Shown here piece by piece: positions 33,330-45,022 of a stretch of DNA of 64,000 nucleotides (positions are counted from its first letter, which is position 1; every line of letters starts with the position of its first letter). Made by a program: the position numbers and the translations under genes. The notes under the pieces were generated by a model that searched no databases, was not told where the DNA came from, and saw only the letters and a list, made by a program, of their open reading frames with translations. This stretch comes from Margaritispora aquatica (Eukaryota; Ascomycota; Leotiomycetes; Helotiales; Discinellaceae): positions 496,001 to 560,000 of the forward strand of contig VJWN01000006.1 in assembly GCA_007644065.1 (NCBI GenBank), given 5' to 3'.

Positions 33330-36100
33330 ATGAAGTTCTCACACAGCATCCAATTCAATGCTGTGCCGGATTGGAGTAGTCATTACATTGCATACAGCAA
33401 TCTGAAGAAATTGTTTGTGCCCAGTGCTCTTTTACATCTTTTAAACACAATATTCTAATGGCCGACAGGATCTACCAGCTTGAGAAGCATGTACACCAGC
33501 AGCCTGTTACCCACGACGAGGAGTCACCGCTTATGCAACTCGAAGACATTGACCAGACTTTTCAGCGAGCTTTAGACATCGAATTAGAAAAGATATCATC
33601 TTTCTACCAATTGAAAGAACTAGAAATATATGGCGAGGTGGATGAATATCTGCGAGATGAGGAGCTCTATGAGGAAGAGAATGAGGAACAACTAAATGGG
33701 GAATCAGATGGACCAGCAGAGAGCGGAAGGCCAGGGACAAGTGGGCGGATGAGTGATAGGCCTCGTCAGGGGAATGTGTTCAAAAGCATCACCAATAAAC
33801 CCCGGAGACCAAGTACAGTCAGTCGGTCGATAGATGACGGAATTGAAGACAGTGATGATGATGACGATGAGCGAAGCGCCCTTCGTCCAAAACCCACTGG
33901 TCGAAGTAAAACCACACCCTATGATACGAATGTTGGTGGTCGGGGAGCTGTGGAAGACATGCGTGCTTCCACAGAGTTCTCGAAGTCTATTCGTAGGAAT
34001 AGCCAGAGTTACGATGACTATGCGAATGAGGCGTTCTCTGCGTTCTACTCTTCTGGAATTACTCTAAAGAAGAGGGCCATCAGTTTGTACGTCCAACTGT
34101 GTGAGTTGAAATCGTATGTTCAGTTGAACAAGACTGGATTTACCAAAGTCCTAAAAAAGTACGACAAGATTTGTGACAGAAGTATGAAATCCAAATATCT
34201 AGAGAAGTCCGTTACCCCAGCATATCCCTTCCGCCCAGGGACTATAACCCATATCGAGAGCAACATTCTCTCAATGGAACAGGCCTACGCCAAGGTCGTG
34301 ACCCAAGGCGATGTAGAACTCGCTAAAAAGGAGTTGAGATTACATCTGCGAGAGCATGTAGTCTGGGAAAGAAATACCGTATGGCGGGAAATGATTGGAA
34401 TAGAACGCAAAGCTCAGGCTGCAAATATGGGCATAAGGAGAACATTGCTTGGAGTTGATAATGACCCCGCAAAGGCTCGTCTCCAAGGGGATGACGATGT
34501 TAATGCAGATATGAAGGAGCTTACGACTCCTGTTGGACGATTTAGGTGTCCATCTTGGCTTTTCAGTTCCACGTTGTTAACGCTGATATCAATCATCGTT
34601 GTCTTTGTTGTGCTGCTCAATATTCCAATATTGACAAGTGTAGCGCAGCAAAATTGTCTTGCTATGCTAGTATTTGTTAGTCTGCTTTGGGCTACGGAGG
34701 TGATTTTCTTCCCATCAGTATTTTATTTACGCTAACAGCTTTAGGTTATCCCCCTCTTTGTCACTTCTCTTCTTATACCGTTTCTGTGTGTCGTTTTGAG
34801 GGTTGTTCGAGATGATGACACTCACAGACGACTCAACGCAGGCCCAGCTGCTAAATACATCTTTGCAGCAATGTGGACGCCGGTCATCATGCTACTCCTA
34901 GGAGGCTTTACGGTTGCCGCGGCCCTCTCGAAGTATGACATTGCGAAGAGAATTGCAACTTTTGTCCTCAGCAAAGCTGGTACAAAGCCGCGAACAGTAC
35001 TTGTAACCAACATGTTTGTTGCTGCTTTTGCAAGTATGTGGATCAGTAACGTTGCGGCACCTGTCTTGTGCTTCTCAATTATTCAAGTAAGTGTTGTTCT
35101 TTACATATGAAGCTCGACTAACATAGCAGCCTATGCTGCGTAATCTTCCAGCAGATTCGAACATGTCCAAGGCCTTGATTCTTGGAATTGCTTTGGCTTC
35201 TAATATTGGTGGTATGCTTTCGCCGATTGCGTCACCACAGAACATTGTAGCACTGGACATTATGAAACCACCTCCATCATGGGGCGTCTGGTTTTTCATA
35301 ACAATTCCCGTTGGAGTGATATCTATTATCTTAATCTGGCTCTTGCTACTTCTTTCCTTCCAGCCTGGGAAAGGAACAACCATAGTTCCAATCCGTCCTG
35401 TTAGGGATCCATTCACCGGAGTTCAGTGGTTCATTTCATTGGTGACTCTTGGGACCATCATTTTGTGGTGTGTGAGCCATCAACTAGAGTGGCTTTTTGG
35501 AGACATGGGCGTTGTTGCTATCATACCTCTTGTTCTATTCTTTGGTACTGGTATCCTGACCAAGGAGGACTTCAACAATTTCCTTTGGACTATCATTATT
35601 CTTGCTGCTGGTGGCTTGTCCTTGGGGAAAGCTGTCAATTCTTCAGGTCTCCTGGATACCATCGCCCGTGGAATCACAGCCGAGATCGAAGGATTCTCTC
35701 TTTATGCGGTTCTTCTTGTGTTTGCGTCTTTGATTCTGGTGGTTGCAACTTTCATCAGTCACACGGTTGCAGCCCTTATCATTTTGCCACTTGTAGCAAG
35801 CGTGGGGCAGGGTATGGAAGAGCCACATCCCAGACTTCTTGTCATGTGCAGTGCGTTGATGTGTAGCGCTGCAATGGGCTTGCCGACGTCTGGATTTCCA
35901 AACATGAGTAAGTCTGTCTTATATTGATCTAAAACCATACTAACTATCTCTCAGCGGCGATCATGATGGAGAACCCACAAACTGGTCAGAGATACCTACA
36001 AGTGAAGCATTTTATTAGTAGGGGTGTGCCCTCGAGTGTGATGACATTGTTCGTTGTTGTCACAGTGGGATATGGTCTTGCAAGAGTTGTTGGTTTGTAG
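33330..36100 (+). CDS. SPX-domain low-affinity phosphate transporter (PHO87/PHO90/PHO91 type)
   Basis: Phosphate permease of the divalent-anion/Na+ symporter (DASS) superfamily with an SPX regulatory domain; yeast relatives act at the plasma membrane (Pho87, Pho90) or vacuole (Pho91). Exons 33330-33412, 33469-34699, 34745-35086, 35130-35907 and 35955-36100 give 859 aa. The SPX domain opens MKFSHSIQFNAVPDWSSHYI and extends to about residue 310, interrupted by a long acidic/Ser-rich insert. The rest is about a dozen membrane segments, with WISNVAAPVLCFSIIQPMLR, ASNIGGMLSPIASPQNIVAL and GLPTSGFPNMTAIMMENP as transporter signatures. The small introns are 43 to 56 nt. An open frame without ATG extends 91 codons upstream of the start. 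Confidence 0.93.
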
Positions 36101-36618
36101 CCTAGACCATGCCTAGGGCCGAGGAGGAGTGGTTTGCTAGGACAACCTAGTCGTCAGGCCATGAATACATCTTGTGTAATATACTGCCATATTTTCATGT
36201 TCAAACTCTTATGTATACTGAATTTTTCCAATTTTATCGCTGAACCCTTGTCATTAATGTCGTAACAGCTGCTTTCATCTAGATGACTAATTTAATGCTG
36301 TCTCATGGTGCGGAAAGGACTATCTCGGAAATATGCCTACGGCTCAAGGTATGGCTAGAGGTCGAGACTGATATCTACATGGGTATCTCAAGGTTGAAGA
36401 GACACAAACTGTATCGATTTGAACCTTGAGCTAATGCAGGTCTAGTCCAATCAAATGATGTCCTCGGCTTGGCCGTAGACCTCATACTCGTCTATTGCCT
36501 CACCTCATCTTTACAAAAGCGTTCTAAGAAGCGAAACTCATGAGTTTCGATTTGGCCAAAGGACAGTCAAACAAACCGCCAAACTCAGCTAGCAACACAC
36601 TCCAGCATTTCCGCCATC
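36101..36618. other. Intergenic between transporter and double-GFA gene
   Basis: Both genes are on the plus strand. The stretch should hold the transporter 3' UTR and the promoter of the double-GFA gene. No additional coding or RNA signal seen. Confidence 0.5.
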
Positions 36619-37718
36619 ATGGTCCAACCAATCTTGAAGCAATACAAAGGAAATTGCCACTGCAGCTTCTTCAAATTCAGCGTCTCCATGCCCAAGGTCC
36701 AAGATGTCAAGACATGCATCTGCGCGATATGCGTGCGAGTAGGCTACTTACTCCAGTGAGATTTATTGTAGGAATTAAAGCTAAGAAGCGAGTAGAAAGC
36801 GTATCTGTGGATCGTTCTGGCAGAGTCGAACCTTGTATGGGACATTGATAGCCAGGGAAGAGAAAATGATTTCTCTGTTTATGCTTTCGGCGAGAGGGAG
36901 ATGGATCATAAGGTGTTTAAGTGTCTGTCTGTTTCATGATATATTTCTGATGGAAATAGTTCTGTCCTAAATGCGGCTCCGCGGTCTTAGGCCACATTAA
37001 CGCAGCAGATCCATCAGAAAGTCTAGCACTAAATGTTTGTTTTCTCTTCATCCTGCATCCGCCTGATAACGCTGCCTCTCTCATTTTTTAACTCATTCTG
37101 TTCACAGCCAGCTCACATATAAACACATAGGCACGCATGCTCTCGTCGCTAACGTCCTCCCTCTCTACCATCACCCGGACACCAATTCCTAAAATTCCAC
37201 CTCCATTTCACCCTCCTGCCTTTCCCAATCCACCACCATCCTCAGCAATCCCAACGGAAAGAGGGGAGAAACCTAGTAAGACAATCTATAATGGATGCTG
37301 CCATTGCGGTGCGGTATCTTATTCTCTACTTTCCGTACCGTTGAACGAACGGAAAGTCATATCTTGCAACTGCAGCTTATGCTCACGAGTATGTCCTTTC
37401 CTTCCCCAAACCCAATACCCAATCAACGCAAGGAAAAATTGACATCTCCAGAATGGCGAGCTCTACATATATCCCAAGGCCTCAGAAGTGTCGGTTTCTG
37501 GTATAGAGAACCTGATGGGATATCCTTTCCTTTCCCCAGAGTCGTTGCATAGCTTCTGTAAGATCTGCGGTGTCTCTGTGCTAGTTCAGGTACTAGAGGA
37601 AGGGCAGGATTTGATGCCACTTAATATTAGGACGTTTGTGCCTAGTGTTGACTTGGGAGAATTCAAAGTGGAAAAATATGACGGGTGGAGTCAGGGGAAG
37701 GAGTATGTAGTGAAATGA
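36619..37718 (+). CDS. Protein with two GFA (CENP-V/Mss4-like) zinc domains
   Basis: Tandem-GFA protein of a type found in many moulds; reaction unknown. Exons 36619-36738, 36796-36912, 36960-37034, 37131-37388 and 37452-37718 give 278 aa. Domain 1: KGNCHCSFFKFSVSM, CICAICVRKAYLWIVLAES (across the first intron) and FCPKCGSAVLGHINA. Domain 2: NGCCHCGAVSYSLLS, CNCSLCSRNGELYIYP and SFCKICGVSVLVQVL, closing with PLNIRTFV and KVEKYDG. The halves read as separate genes unless the 96-nt intron 37035-37130 is removed; splicing gives LALNARMLSSL, matching the LALNAR pattern of such proteins. The linker is Pro-rich. No signal peptide. Confidence 0.8.
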
Positions 37719-37837
37719 GGGACGAAAGTGGTCGTACAAGAGAGGAGAAGCATTGTTTGAGAGTGTGCTTTTATTTGTGTACAATAATTCTGGCAAAATG
37801 AATTCTCTTCTATATTTTGATTTTCATTCCACAGCAC

Positions 37838-39356
37838 TCAATTTTTCGTCTCCCAAATTAGCTCAATTTTTTCTCCCTTGACACTCGAGTTGAACCATTC
37901 GTATATCTCCACTTTCTCCTGGCACGCGTTCGCGCCTCTCAACACATCTCTCTCCGCCATCTTCTCAGTCGCCATGAACAGCTCCAGCGTCGCCAAGTTC
38001 CGTGCAATACACGCCCTCGTCCCGGCTCCCCAGGCAAAGAAAGACTTGTTCGCTTCGGGTGTCACAGTACCTTCCAGCCATCTCTCTGGCTCGAAAGAAA
38101 GCGGATTAGGGAAGGTCTCTGGATTGAGATGCATTTCATAGGCTGAACAGCCCACTAGAGTGCCGGGTGGAAAAGAGGTCGACTTGAATTCCCAACCGGT
38201 TGGGGGCACGACGTGTGGGAAACGAGTTGGATTGGCCATGCTGATTCGTAGACCTTCACGCACGATTGCTGAAAGGTAGGGAAGGGCTTGAATGTCTTGC
38301 TTTTGGTCACCTGCATGGGCGTTGGCGAGGACCTCTTTGCGAAGCCGTTCGTATCTGAGGCTGTCAGTTACTTCCAGTGCGTAGATGCTGTATTGAAACT
38401 TACTTATCGGGATGCAAAGAAAGTTGTCGACAAATTGTCGCAAGATTCATGCCAGTGCTATCTGTACCAGCAAAAATGAGATCTTTGCATTGTGCCTTGA
38501 CTTCTGATCTGTCAAGCCCAATGCTGGCGAGTCGGCCAGGGTAATTCCGAGCATCAGGAGGGTTATTGTCGACCAGTTGAGAGACAAACTTGTCTACTAC
38601 TTCCATTGACTGGTTTGTGTGCTCATCTGGAATGAATGTCTCAATTGCCCACTCAAGCCATACAAATAAAAGACTGGGTAAGTAGAAAAACCTGCCCACT
38701 GCAACGAATGCATCCACGAAAGCAGACACAGATAATCGTTTGCCCTTCTCCGAGGTGCCATTGTAGTTTTCTTGAAAGAGATGAGTTGAGACAGCGTCAA
38801 CAGCCAAACTTCGCGCAAGATTCAGCACATTGACTGGGTTTCCAGTACTCGCTTCTTCTTCCATTCTGCTGACGAATCTGTCCACACATCCATACAACGC
38901 AACCTCATTGTCCCTCAAGGCTTTGCTGGAAAACATAGGCACAACGGCCTTTGCCCTTGGAGTCCTATAATCAACATCGATAGTGGAGAAAATGGTTTTG
39001 TGGCCATCGATATCAAAGTTGCCATAGCACGGAGCTTTTAGGAATCCACCCTTAGCAACATATATAGGTGCTATGGCGTCCGCATCGCTGATATCGACCT
39101 CGTCTGGCGCAACACGCACCAGAGGGCCATATTTGATATGGGCTTCGTGGATCACTGATGCCTCATCGCCAATGTATGAGTGGTAGTACAACCATAGCGA
39201 GGTTATTCTTGCGATTGGAGGACCTGGTATGTGGGATAGTGAATCGAGGTGTGTTCTATAGAACCAGAATGCAAACCCCAATGCAGATGGCAGGACAAGC
39301 CATGCAAACAATGGGTGGTTGAACAGCTTCTCGAGGGTCGAGTCAAGGAGGCCCAT
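37838..39356 (-). CDS. Cytochrome P450 monooxygenase
   Basis: Membrane-anchored haem-thiolate monooxygenase; substrate unknown. Exons 39356-38404 and 38354-37838 (intron 49 nt) give 489 aa. An N-terminal membrane anchor (about residues 15-38, PLFAWLVLPSALGFAFWFY) is followed by a Pro-rich hinge (SHIPGPPIARITSLW). The I-helix is LIFAGTDSTGMNLATI, the K-helix ExxR is AIVREGLRIS, the PERF-like motif is FEPERW and the haem-binding loop is FFAWGAGTRACIARNLA with the axial Cys. All core motifs are intact. An upstream in-frame ATG at 39491 would place 45 polar residues before the anchor, so it was not used. An SDR gene lies about 1.3 kb upstream on the same strand. Confidence 0.93.
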
Positions 39357-40624
39357 TGTGTTTGGCTTTGCAAAATGTGCAATTGGAAATCCTATTTCAA
39401 CACAGAGGATAAGAGTCAGCGAGGAGTCATTGACGTCAAGGGTGGGATTCTGATAAACACAGAGACCGGCAGTAAGACTACTGATAGGCAAATCAATTGG
39501 GAGTCACTTACCACGCCATTTTCACCTGCTAGTAGTGGAACGGGACTTCAATCCCTCTGCAGGTGTGCGTTTGCGAGCCCGATTGAGGAGGTTTGATGGG
39601 ACAAAGCTTTGTGGAAACTGAGGTGGGGGTTTCAAGGATCACAGTCGTCGTCCCAATCATCACCATTTTATAACACATCAAAAAGTGTTACTAATACATC
39701 AAACAGCGATTTCATCCTTTTCCGCTATTGATTTAATCTTGGTGTTTGGTAAAAGTTTGCTATTATGCTGTGCATCAAGCATGAAACAAGATTTCTAATA
39801 CAATTTTACTGTTCTCGATCTATATTCTGAGCATGAGGATAGGCATTTTGGCTTCCAAAGTTGACAGATCAAAAATGAAGATTTAATTTTATGGCATTTT
39901 GTAGCTCGGTGATTATTTGAGTATTGAGCTACAGCAATTCCAATTGTGCAAATCACACAACTTGAAGCTCTTCATTTCCAAGTCTGCTCTACTCATTCAA
40001 TATCAGTTCGCTTACACCAACAGCGAATTTTCCCTGCGTTAATAATGTCGCTCCAGGTCCTAACTCTCTTCTGTTGTATTATCTTGTCTTACCTGGATTG
40101 ACTGAATTGCTTATATCTAGTTGTGCCGTTCATAAAAAGGGCCAAGATAGAAATATCTCGGTCTTATCAGTAACAAATCTGAAGTCAATTGTGAAGTCAG
40201 TTTCACAAGCTACCATGGTACGGTATAGCAACTACCTACGAGACCAACAAATCACAAGTGAGAAGACTTTCGTCGAAGTAGATGAGGAAGAATATCAAAT
40301 CGTACAAGCCACTTCCAAATCCTGCTAGCTAATACCAGATAGCAAGATAACCATATCTCTATATATGTCTGAGTAGTCTACAGACACCGAGAGACTTTTG
40401 ATATCTATCTTCGCTTATTTTCTGGACTTAATAAAGAAAGAATACTGGATAAATATTTAGCCATATGCTTCTATCTGAAGACCTCAAAAAGGAATCAGCT
40501 TCAACTCCACAAGATACCATTTTATCATAAGGAGCGACCGCGGCGGAAGGCTACAAAGAAAAGATTTCGAGATGCTATTGAGTGTCAAGATTTATTTATG
40601 TATAGCTACTAAATTTCTTCGCAA
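39357..40624. other. Intergenic, AT-rich, no supported gene
   Basis: Between the P450 start and the SDR stop. Plus-strand frame 40074-40328 (84 codons) has no recognisable domain. The stretch 39660-40020 is strongly AT-rich. Confidence 0.5.
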
Positions 40625-41560
40625 CTATATCGAAACTCCAGCATCCATAAGCGAGTTCGTTCCTGTCATTGACGAACAGTTGGCTAGGAACAGGATTTGT
40701 TGAGCCACATCCTAAAGTAATTAGCAACAATTATTTCCCTCTGAACATTTAAACTCACTTCAACCGTTGCAACCTGTTTTAGTGGGCTGTTGTCAATATT
40801 CTTCTGCACTTTTGCCTCTGGAAACTGACGACCCCAATCCTTTGAGTATTGTCAGTGACTTTAATCTGGGGAAATGGGAAGAGAGGAGACTTTACAGTCA
40901 TGAGAAGTCCTGGGGACACTGAGTTTACTCGAATAGGGCCGGAAATCTTTGCAAGTGCTTTCACTAGATGGATTTGAGCCTGTCTTGTTAACAGTAGTTT
41001 CTCGATCACCAAAGACCAATACTTACTGCCTTTGTAACACTATATGCTACCGAGCTTCCACTAGGCTTCACTCCAGCCAACGAGGCAGTGGTGATGAATG
41101 ATCCTTTCGATTTCTCCAAGTGCAGCTTAGCAGCATGGAACAAAAACAAGTGTGACTTGACGTTCATGTTGTAGCACTTATCCCAGTCGCTCTCCTCAAC
41201 ATTCTCATCCAGGTCCATGAAATTTCGAATTCTCGTCCACCCATGATTCGATACCACAAGATCTAGTCTTCCAAATGCTGCCACACTTTCATCAACCAAG
41301 CGTATAAGCTCGGTTCGCTGCGACACATCCGCCTTGATGGCTATGAACCTCGGGGATGATGAAGTAGTTGTATCTTTCGAGTAGGGATCTAGCTCCTTCA
41401 ATTCTTTAAGAAGAGCATCAGCTTTTTCTGAACTCGAGAAGTAGTTGACAATGACTTGAACTCCAGTTGCTGCCAAAGCTCGAGCCGTTTCGGCACCAAG
41501 CCCCGCACTGCTTGCTGTGACGAGAGCAACTGACTGTTTGCCTAATTTGGTAGAAGACAT
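40625..41560 (-). CDS. Short-chain dehydrogenase/reductase (SDR)
   Basis: NAD(P)-dependent oxidoreductase of the classical SDR type; substrate unknown. Exons 41560-41027, 40979-40896, 40839-40759 and 40711-40625 give 261 aa, the usual length. Rossmann nucleotide-binding loop VALVTASSAGLGAETARALA (an Ala replaces the first Gly of the usual TGxxxGxG), acidic turn IKADVS, NHG in place of NAG, then the catalytic region ITTASLAGVKPSGSSVAYSV with Tyr and Lys of YSVTK. The C-terminal part IRVNSVSPGLLMT and SLMDAGVSI fits the family. Introns are 47, 56 and 47 nt. Phases agree throughout. Confidence 0.9.
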
Positions 41561-41893
41561 CTTGAGATGAAGAATGGTTGATAAAAGAAAGCACCACAAC
41601 AGGACTTATTGTAGAATAACATAATGCATCGCGAGCGTGGGGGATAGTTCTTGCTTCCGGATTGCGGAATAGAAGCCGCTCAGATGGGGTAGAACTGACT
41701 GCCGAGCATTCACCCCGAAACTTCACTATTTCAAAGCCTGCTGCTTCGATATTTCACGTTGGACAATGTCTCGCTAATTATGCATACATTAAGGGGAAGG
41801 TGGTTTGTTTATTCATTTGTTTATTCATTAGATTCTCCAGGTATGGTCCTCTATTTACTACTCAAATAGTGTTGAACGGGTAACCACCCTATC

Positions 41894-44449
41894 TCATACA
41901 ATTAGTCCTTCCCTTGAACTATCATCAGGCTCCCCATTATCCGAAAGAGCGCCATACACTCTGATAGGAACAACAATCTCGAAGCTCTCGCAGTCTAGCG
42001 ACTCTGCAGGTGCAAGAGCTACCCCTCTGTCGTCACCGGAAATCTCCTCTAAGAGATTAGAATAACCCTGTGAGACCTCGGTAATTCTAGGTGTGACGAA
42101 TTCTATCCGTATCGTCCAATCGAGACTAACACCACTTGTTATAAATTCTGGAGTCGCAGATATGGGTATCGTTGGAGAGAAAACAATTCTTCTCGCAAAA
42201 AGAGTGGACTCAGAATGTGAGACATGCACTTTTCGTGTCACTCGAAGAATGCTAGCTTCGGATCTTAGCGCAATCGAGCTGTCGACCTTCTCTGAGGTTT
42301 CTAACGATGCATGTATAGCATAACTTGGGATATCCGCATCTGTAAAATCAATAGCAGCAGTGATCATTTCGCCCAAGCGATATGCAGGTCTTGCGAGCAT
42401 TATTACTGCCACACGTTTCCCGCTACGAGCAATCTCAAACCTATTAGCACTTTGCCGAGATTCAGTTGCGATATTGCTCCTCAAAATCGCCATGTCTATC
42501 GCATCTTTGGCAGTCGTCGGCTCATCAACAGTCGATTGTCGCCGTGAATGCGGTGCTTCGGTGGGCGAAAGCAATCCTAAGCTCGAGTTCAAGCGCGGTC
42601 TTGTGAGAAGCTCATCCACATAGCAGAGAAAATCGTCAAGTGTTGACTCTGCCGATTTCAAAGTAGTTTTGACAGCCAAGTCATGAAAGGATTCTTGAGC
42701 CGGTTCGACCGCAGTCTCGATTGTTTGGACCCGAGCTTTATCTCGAAGCAAGATATATGGGGCCATGAGATCATGACCAAGTAATTCCCCATGTGAGTTA
42801 ACACTCCCAAGGATTCGGAATGGGACCTCCACTGATCTAATCTGCTGTTCTTTTGCGCCTCCGGGACGTTGTGTGCCGATAATTAACTTGTATGAAATTT
42901 TGATCGCTTTACCTCGATGACTTGGAGGTAGGCCGCGAGGGAGTTTGAAAGAATATTTGTAAGTCTTACTTTCTCCGGGCGCGAGACGCAAATCCACGAA
43001 AAGTATCGATTGCGGAGTCGACAATAGTGGTATCGAGCGTGAATTAGCAATACCTCGCATATCCTTGATACTGCTTAATTCACCGCCTCCGAGCAATCCC
43101 CCAAGGGATTCTCCAAAATTGCCCCAACCAAAGCCTCGAAGCATACCACTATCTCGCTTACTAGTCTCCACTCCAACGACTCCACCACCTTGACCACTCA
43201 CAACCCCTTTGCGTTTGACTTCCTCGAAGGGAGCTTGGCTGATTAGAGAGGCATCAAGCGTAAAAGAGCCATGAATCTGAGCATACCCCATCATCAATGT
43301 CTCTGGTGGACGGTGATGGTTGATTGGTACCAAGTTTGAGGGCTTTCTGACATGGGGTCCATAGCCTGAGACTCGACTAGGCTGTTGAGGTAAGTATTCA
43401 GAAGCCAGAGTTTCTGTCGAATTGTTGCTGAGAGAGTAGAACTCTCCGCTACTGCGAGGTGTCCCTGCGATGCTTGCGGGGGACAAAATCCTTGCTGCGG
43501 GTATTATCTTTTCTGTGATAACAGGTATGCTCTCTCTAGAACGAGGAGAAAGAAGGCGGGCATGGTCTGAGAAATTCTGTACGCCAGCATCATGACCAGT
43601 TTGTTCACTGGGTCGTTTGTCTGCTGAGTCAGGTGTAAATGCCGGGAATCTGAAGGTATGTGGGGACGAGGTAGACACCTTCCTCCTAGTGAATGGTGCT
43701 CCCGTATTTGAGATATTTGGAGTGCTAGGAGCAGTAGCCACTCCTGTCTGTCGTCTTGTATGCCTTTCGCGCTGCGCGCTGTCTCTTCCATCTGGTGAAA
43801 ACGAGGAAACTAGAGGTGAAGGCTGGGTAGAGGACCGTTGGTTGATAGGTGCTGTTTGAGTTAGTCGATCGAGTTTGGTGGAATTCAAGATTCGGGTTGG
43901 AAGCATACCTGACGTGGGACCTCCATTGATTCCCTGCCTTCTTGGGACAATCTGTAGACTGGCTGATCGTCCATGACCTCTCGGCGGTGGTCGCGGGCGT
44001 TCGGCAAGACCACCATGACTTTTTGACTCCTCTGAAAACCCGTCACTAGTTCCAGCTCCAATTGATATGATAGAGACAGATCTTCTATGGCCGCCCTCTT
44101 TCGCCGGTTTGGCTGGACCTCCATTCCACGGAGACGCGTGGGGCAATGATCGAATGGATCCAGCGGGAACATTAAGAGACAATGTAGTGCGATGCCCTCG
44201 ACTCGGCACGTTTGAGCGCGAACTTGTTATCGATTCTCTCTTGCCTTGCGCGACTGGAGATTTCCTATGCCTGTCCGATCCAGCTATGGAGGAGCCATTT
44301 ATTGAGGGTGGTTGTAATAATGATTTGGAAGGTGTCGGAGTAGTAGCGATATTCTTGAAAGTGATTCGACATTCGATATCCTCGCCAGCAAAGACCGTTT
44401 GTTCCTCCCAATTCACGAATACCCGAATATTGGTCAACGTGTTCGACAT
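41894..44449 (-). CDS. RGP1: RGP1, subunit of the Ric1-Rgp1 Ypt6/RAB6 exchange factor
   Basis: Works with RIC1 as guanine-nucleotide exchange factor for Ypt6/RAB6 at the Golgi, in endosome-to-Golgi traffic. Starts MSNTLTNIRVFVNWEEQTVF with arrestin-like beta strands, has a long Ser/Pro-rich disordered insert (about residues 40-330), then the conserved C-terminal core (SILFVDLRLAPGESKTYKYS, RGLPPSHRGKAIKISYKLII, RIEFVTPRITEV). As one open frame it is 851 aa. However, 43852-43908 is a textbook 57-nt intron (GTATGC, CGACTAAC branch, ACAG) that is a multiple of three and lacks a stop, so the mature protein is probably 832 aa. It diverges from MOB1. Confidence 0.9.
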   Translation of the reverse strand: MSNTLTNIRVFVNWEEQTVFAGEDIECRITFKNIATTPTPSKSLLQPPSINGSSIAGSDRHRKSPVAQGKRESITSSRSNVPSRGHRTTLSLNVPAGSIRSLPHASPWNGGPAKPAKEGGHRRSVSIISIGAGTSDGFSEESKSHGGLAERPRPPPRGHGRSASLQIVPRRQGINGGPTSGMLPTRILNSTKLDRLTQTAPINQRSSTQPSPLVSSFSPDGRDSAQRERHTRRQTGVATAPSTPNISNTGAPFTRRKVSTSSPHTFRFPAFTPDSADKRPSEQTGHDAGVQNFSDHARLLSPRSRESIPVITEKIIPAARILSPASIAGTPRSSGEFYSLSNNSTETLASEYLPQQPSRVSGYGPHVRKPSNLVPINHHRPPETLMMGYAQIHGSFTLDASLISQAPFEEVKRKGVVSGQGGGVVGVETSKRDSGMLRGFGWGNFGESLGGLLGGGELSSIKDMRGIANSRSIPLLSTPQSILFVDLRLAPGESKTYKYSFKLPRGLPPSHRGKAIKISYKLIIGTQRPGGAKEQQIRSVEVPFRILGSVNSHGELLGHDLMAPYILLRDKARVQTIETAVEPAQESFHDLAVKTTLKSAESTLDDFLCYVDELLTRPRLNSSLGLLSPTEAPHSRRQSTVDEPTTAKDAIDMAILRSNIATESRQSANRFEIARSGKRVAVIMLARPAYRLGEMITAAIDFTDADIPSYAIHASLETSEKVDSSIALRSEASILRVTRKVHVSHSESTLFARRIVFSPTIPISATPEFITSGVSLDWTIRIEFVTPRITEVSQGYSNLLEEISGDDRGVALAPAESLDCESFEIVVPIRVYGALSDNGEPDDSSREGLIV

Positions 44450-45022
44450 GTTGTTGGAATTAAATGTAAATATGAAGCCCCTTCTACTCGAAGGAGATCA
44501 GTGCTGCAAGTCATGGATGCAGCAACAGAACAGGAAAGTCGTATGTAATGACCGGCATAATGCCATCAACTCCTAGGCATAACGAGAAAGGCGTAATGCG
44601 TAGGTACAGTCGAGCTTGGAGATGAATGTTGTTAATGAAGTGAAGTGAAGTGCGCTTGTGCTGGAGGCGGAATACTGTACTCGGCTCAAATGGCGCTGAA
44701 CGCCGTCCTGGGGTTCCAATAGCGGACCCTACCTGCTCTAGTCGATCTCAGCCTCGCCCCTGTCAATTAGCAGATTCGCTGAGCCAACCGAGAGGGGCCA
44801 AAGTAAACAAACTATCACTGTCTTTAAGCTCTGAATATATCAGTCTTGCCTTTGAGCAAACCTTTCACTTGCCATACTCAATCGCACACCAATTTTCTCA
44901 AGTCAGCAAGCGGGAAGAGGCAAGAAACTCCGCTTCGCAGAAAGATTATCACCCTGCTAACGATTGGAATGTAGTTGTTCAACCCTTCAAACCCTCAAAA
45001 AGTCATGGAGCACAAAAGCGCG
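44450..45022. promoter_or_regulatory. Divergent promoter region, RGP1 and MOB1
   Basis: 573 nt between divergent start codons. No strong TATA box is evident. Sequence just upstream of the MOB1 start is open in frame for about ten codons with earlier ATGs (44975, 45005), which are considered leader because the MOB1 family begins MxSF. Confidence 0.45.

Noticed and set aside
37838..41560. P450 plus SDR as a secondary-metabolite gene cluster
   Set aside because: No backbone synthase, transporter or regulator nearby; flanking genes (RGP1, double-GFA) are general. Two adjacent oxidoreductases are not enough.
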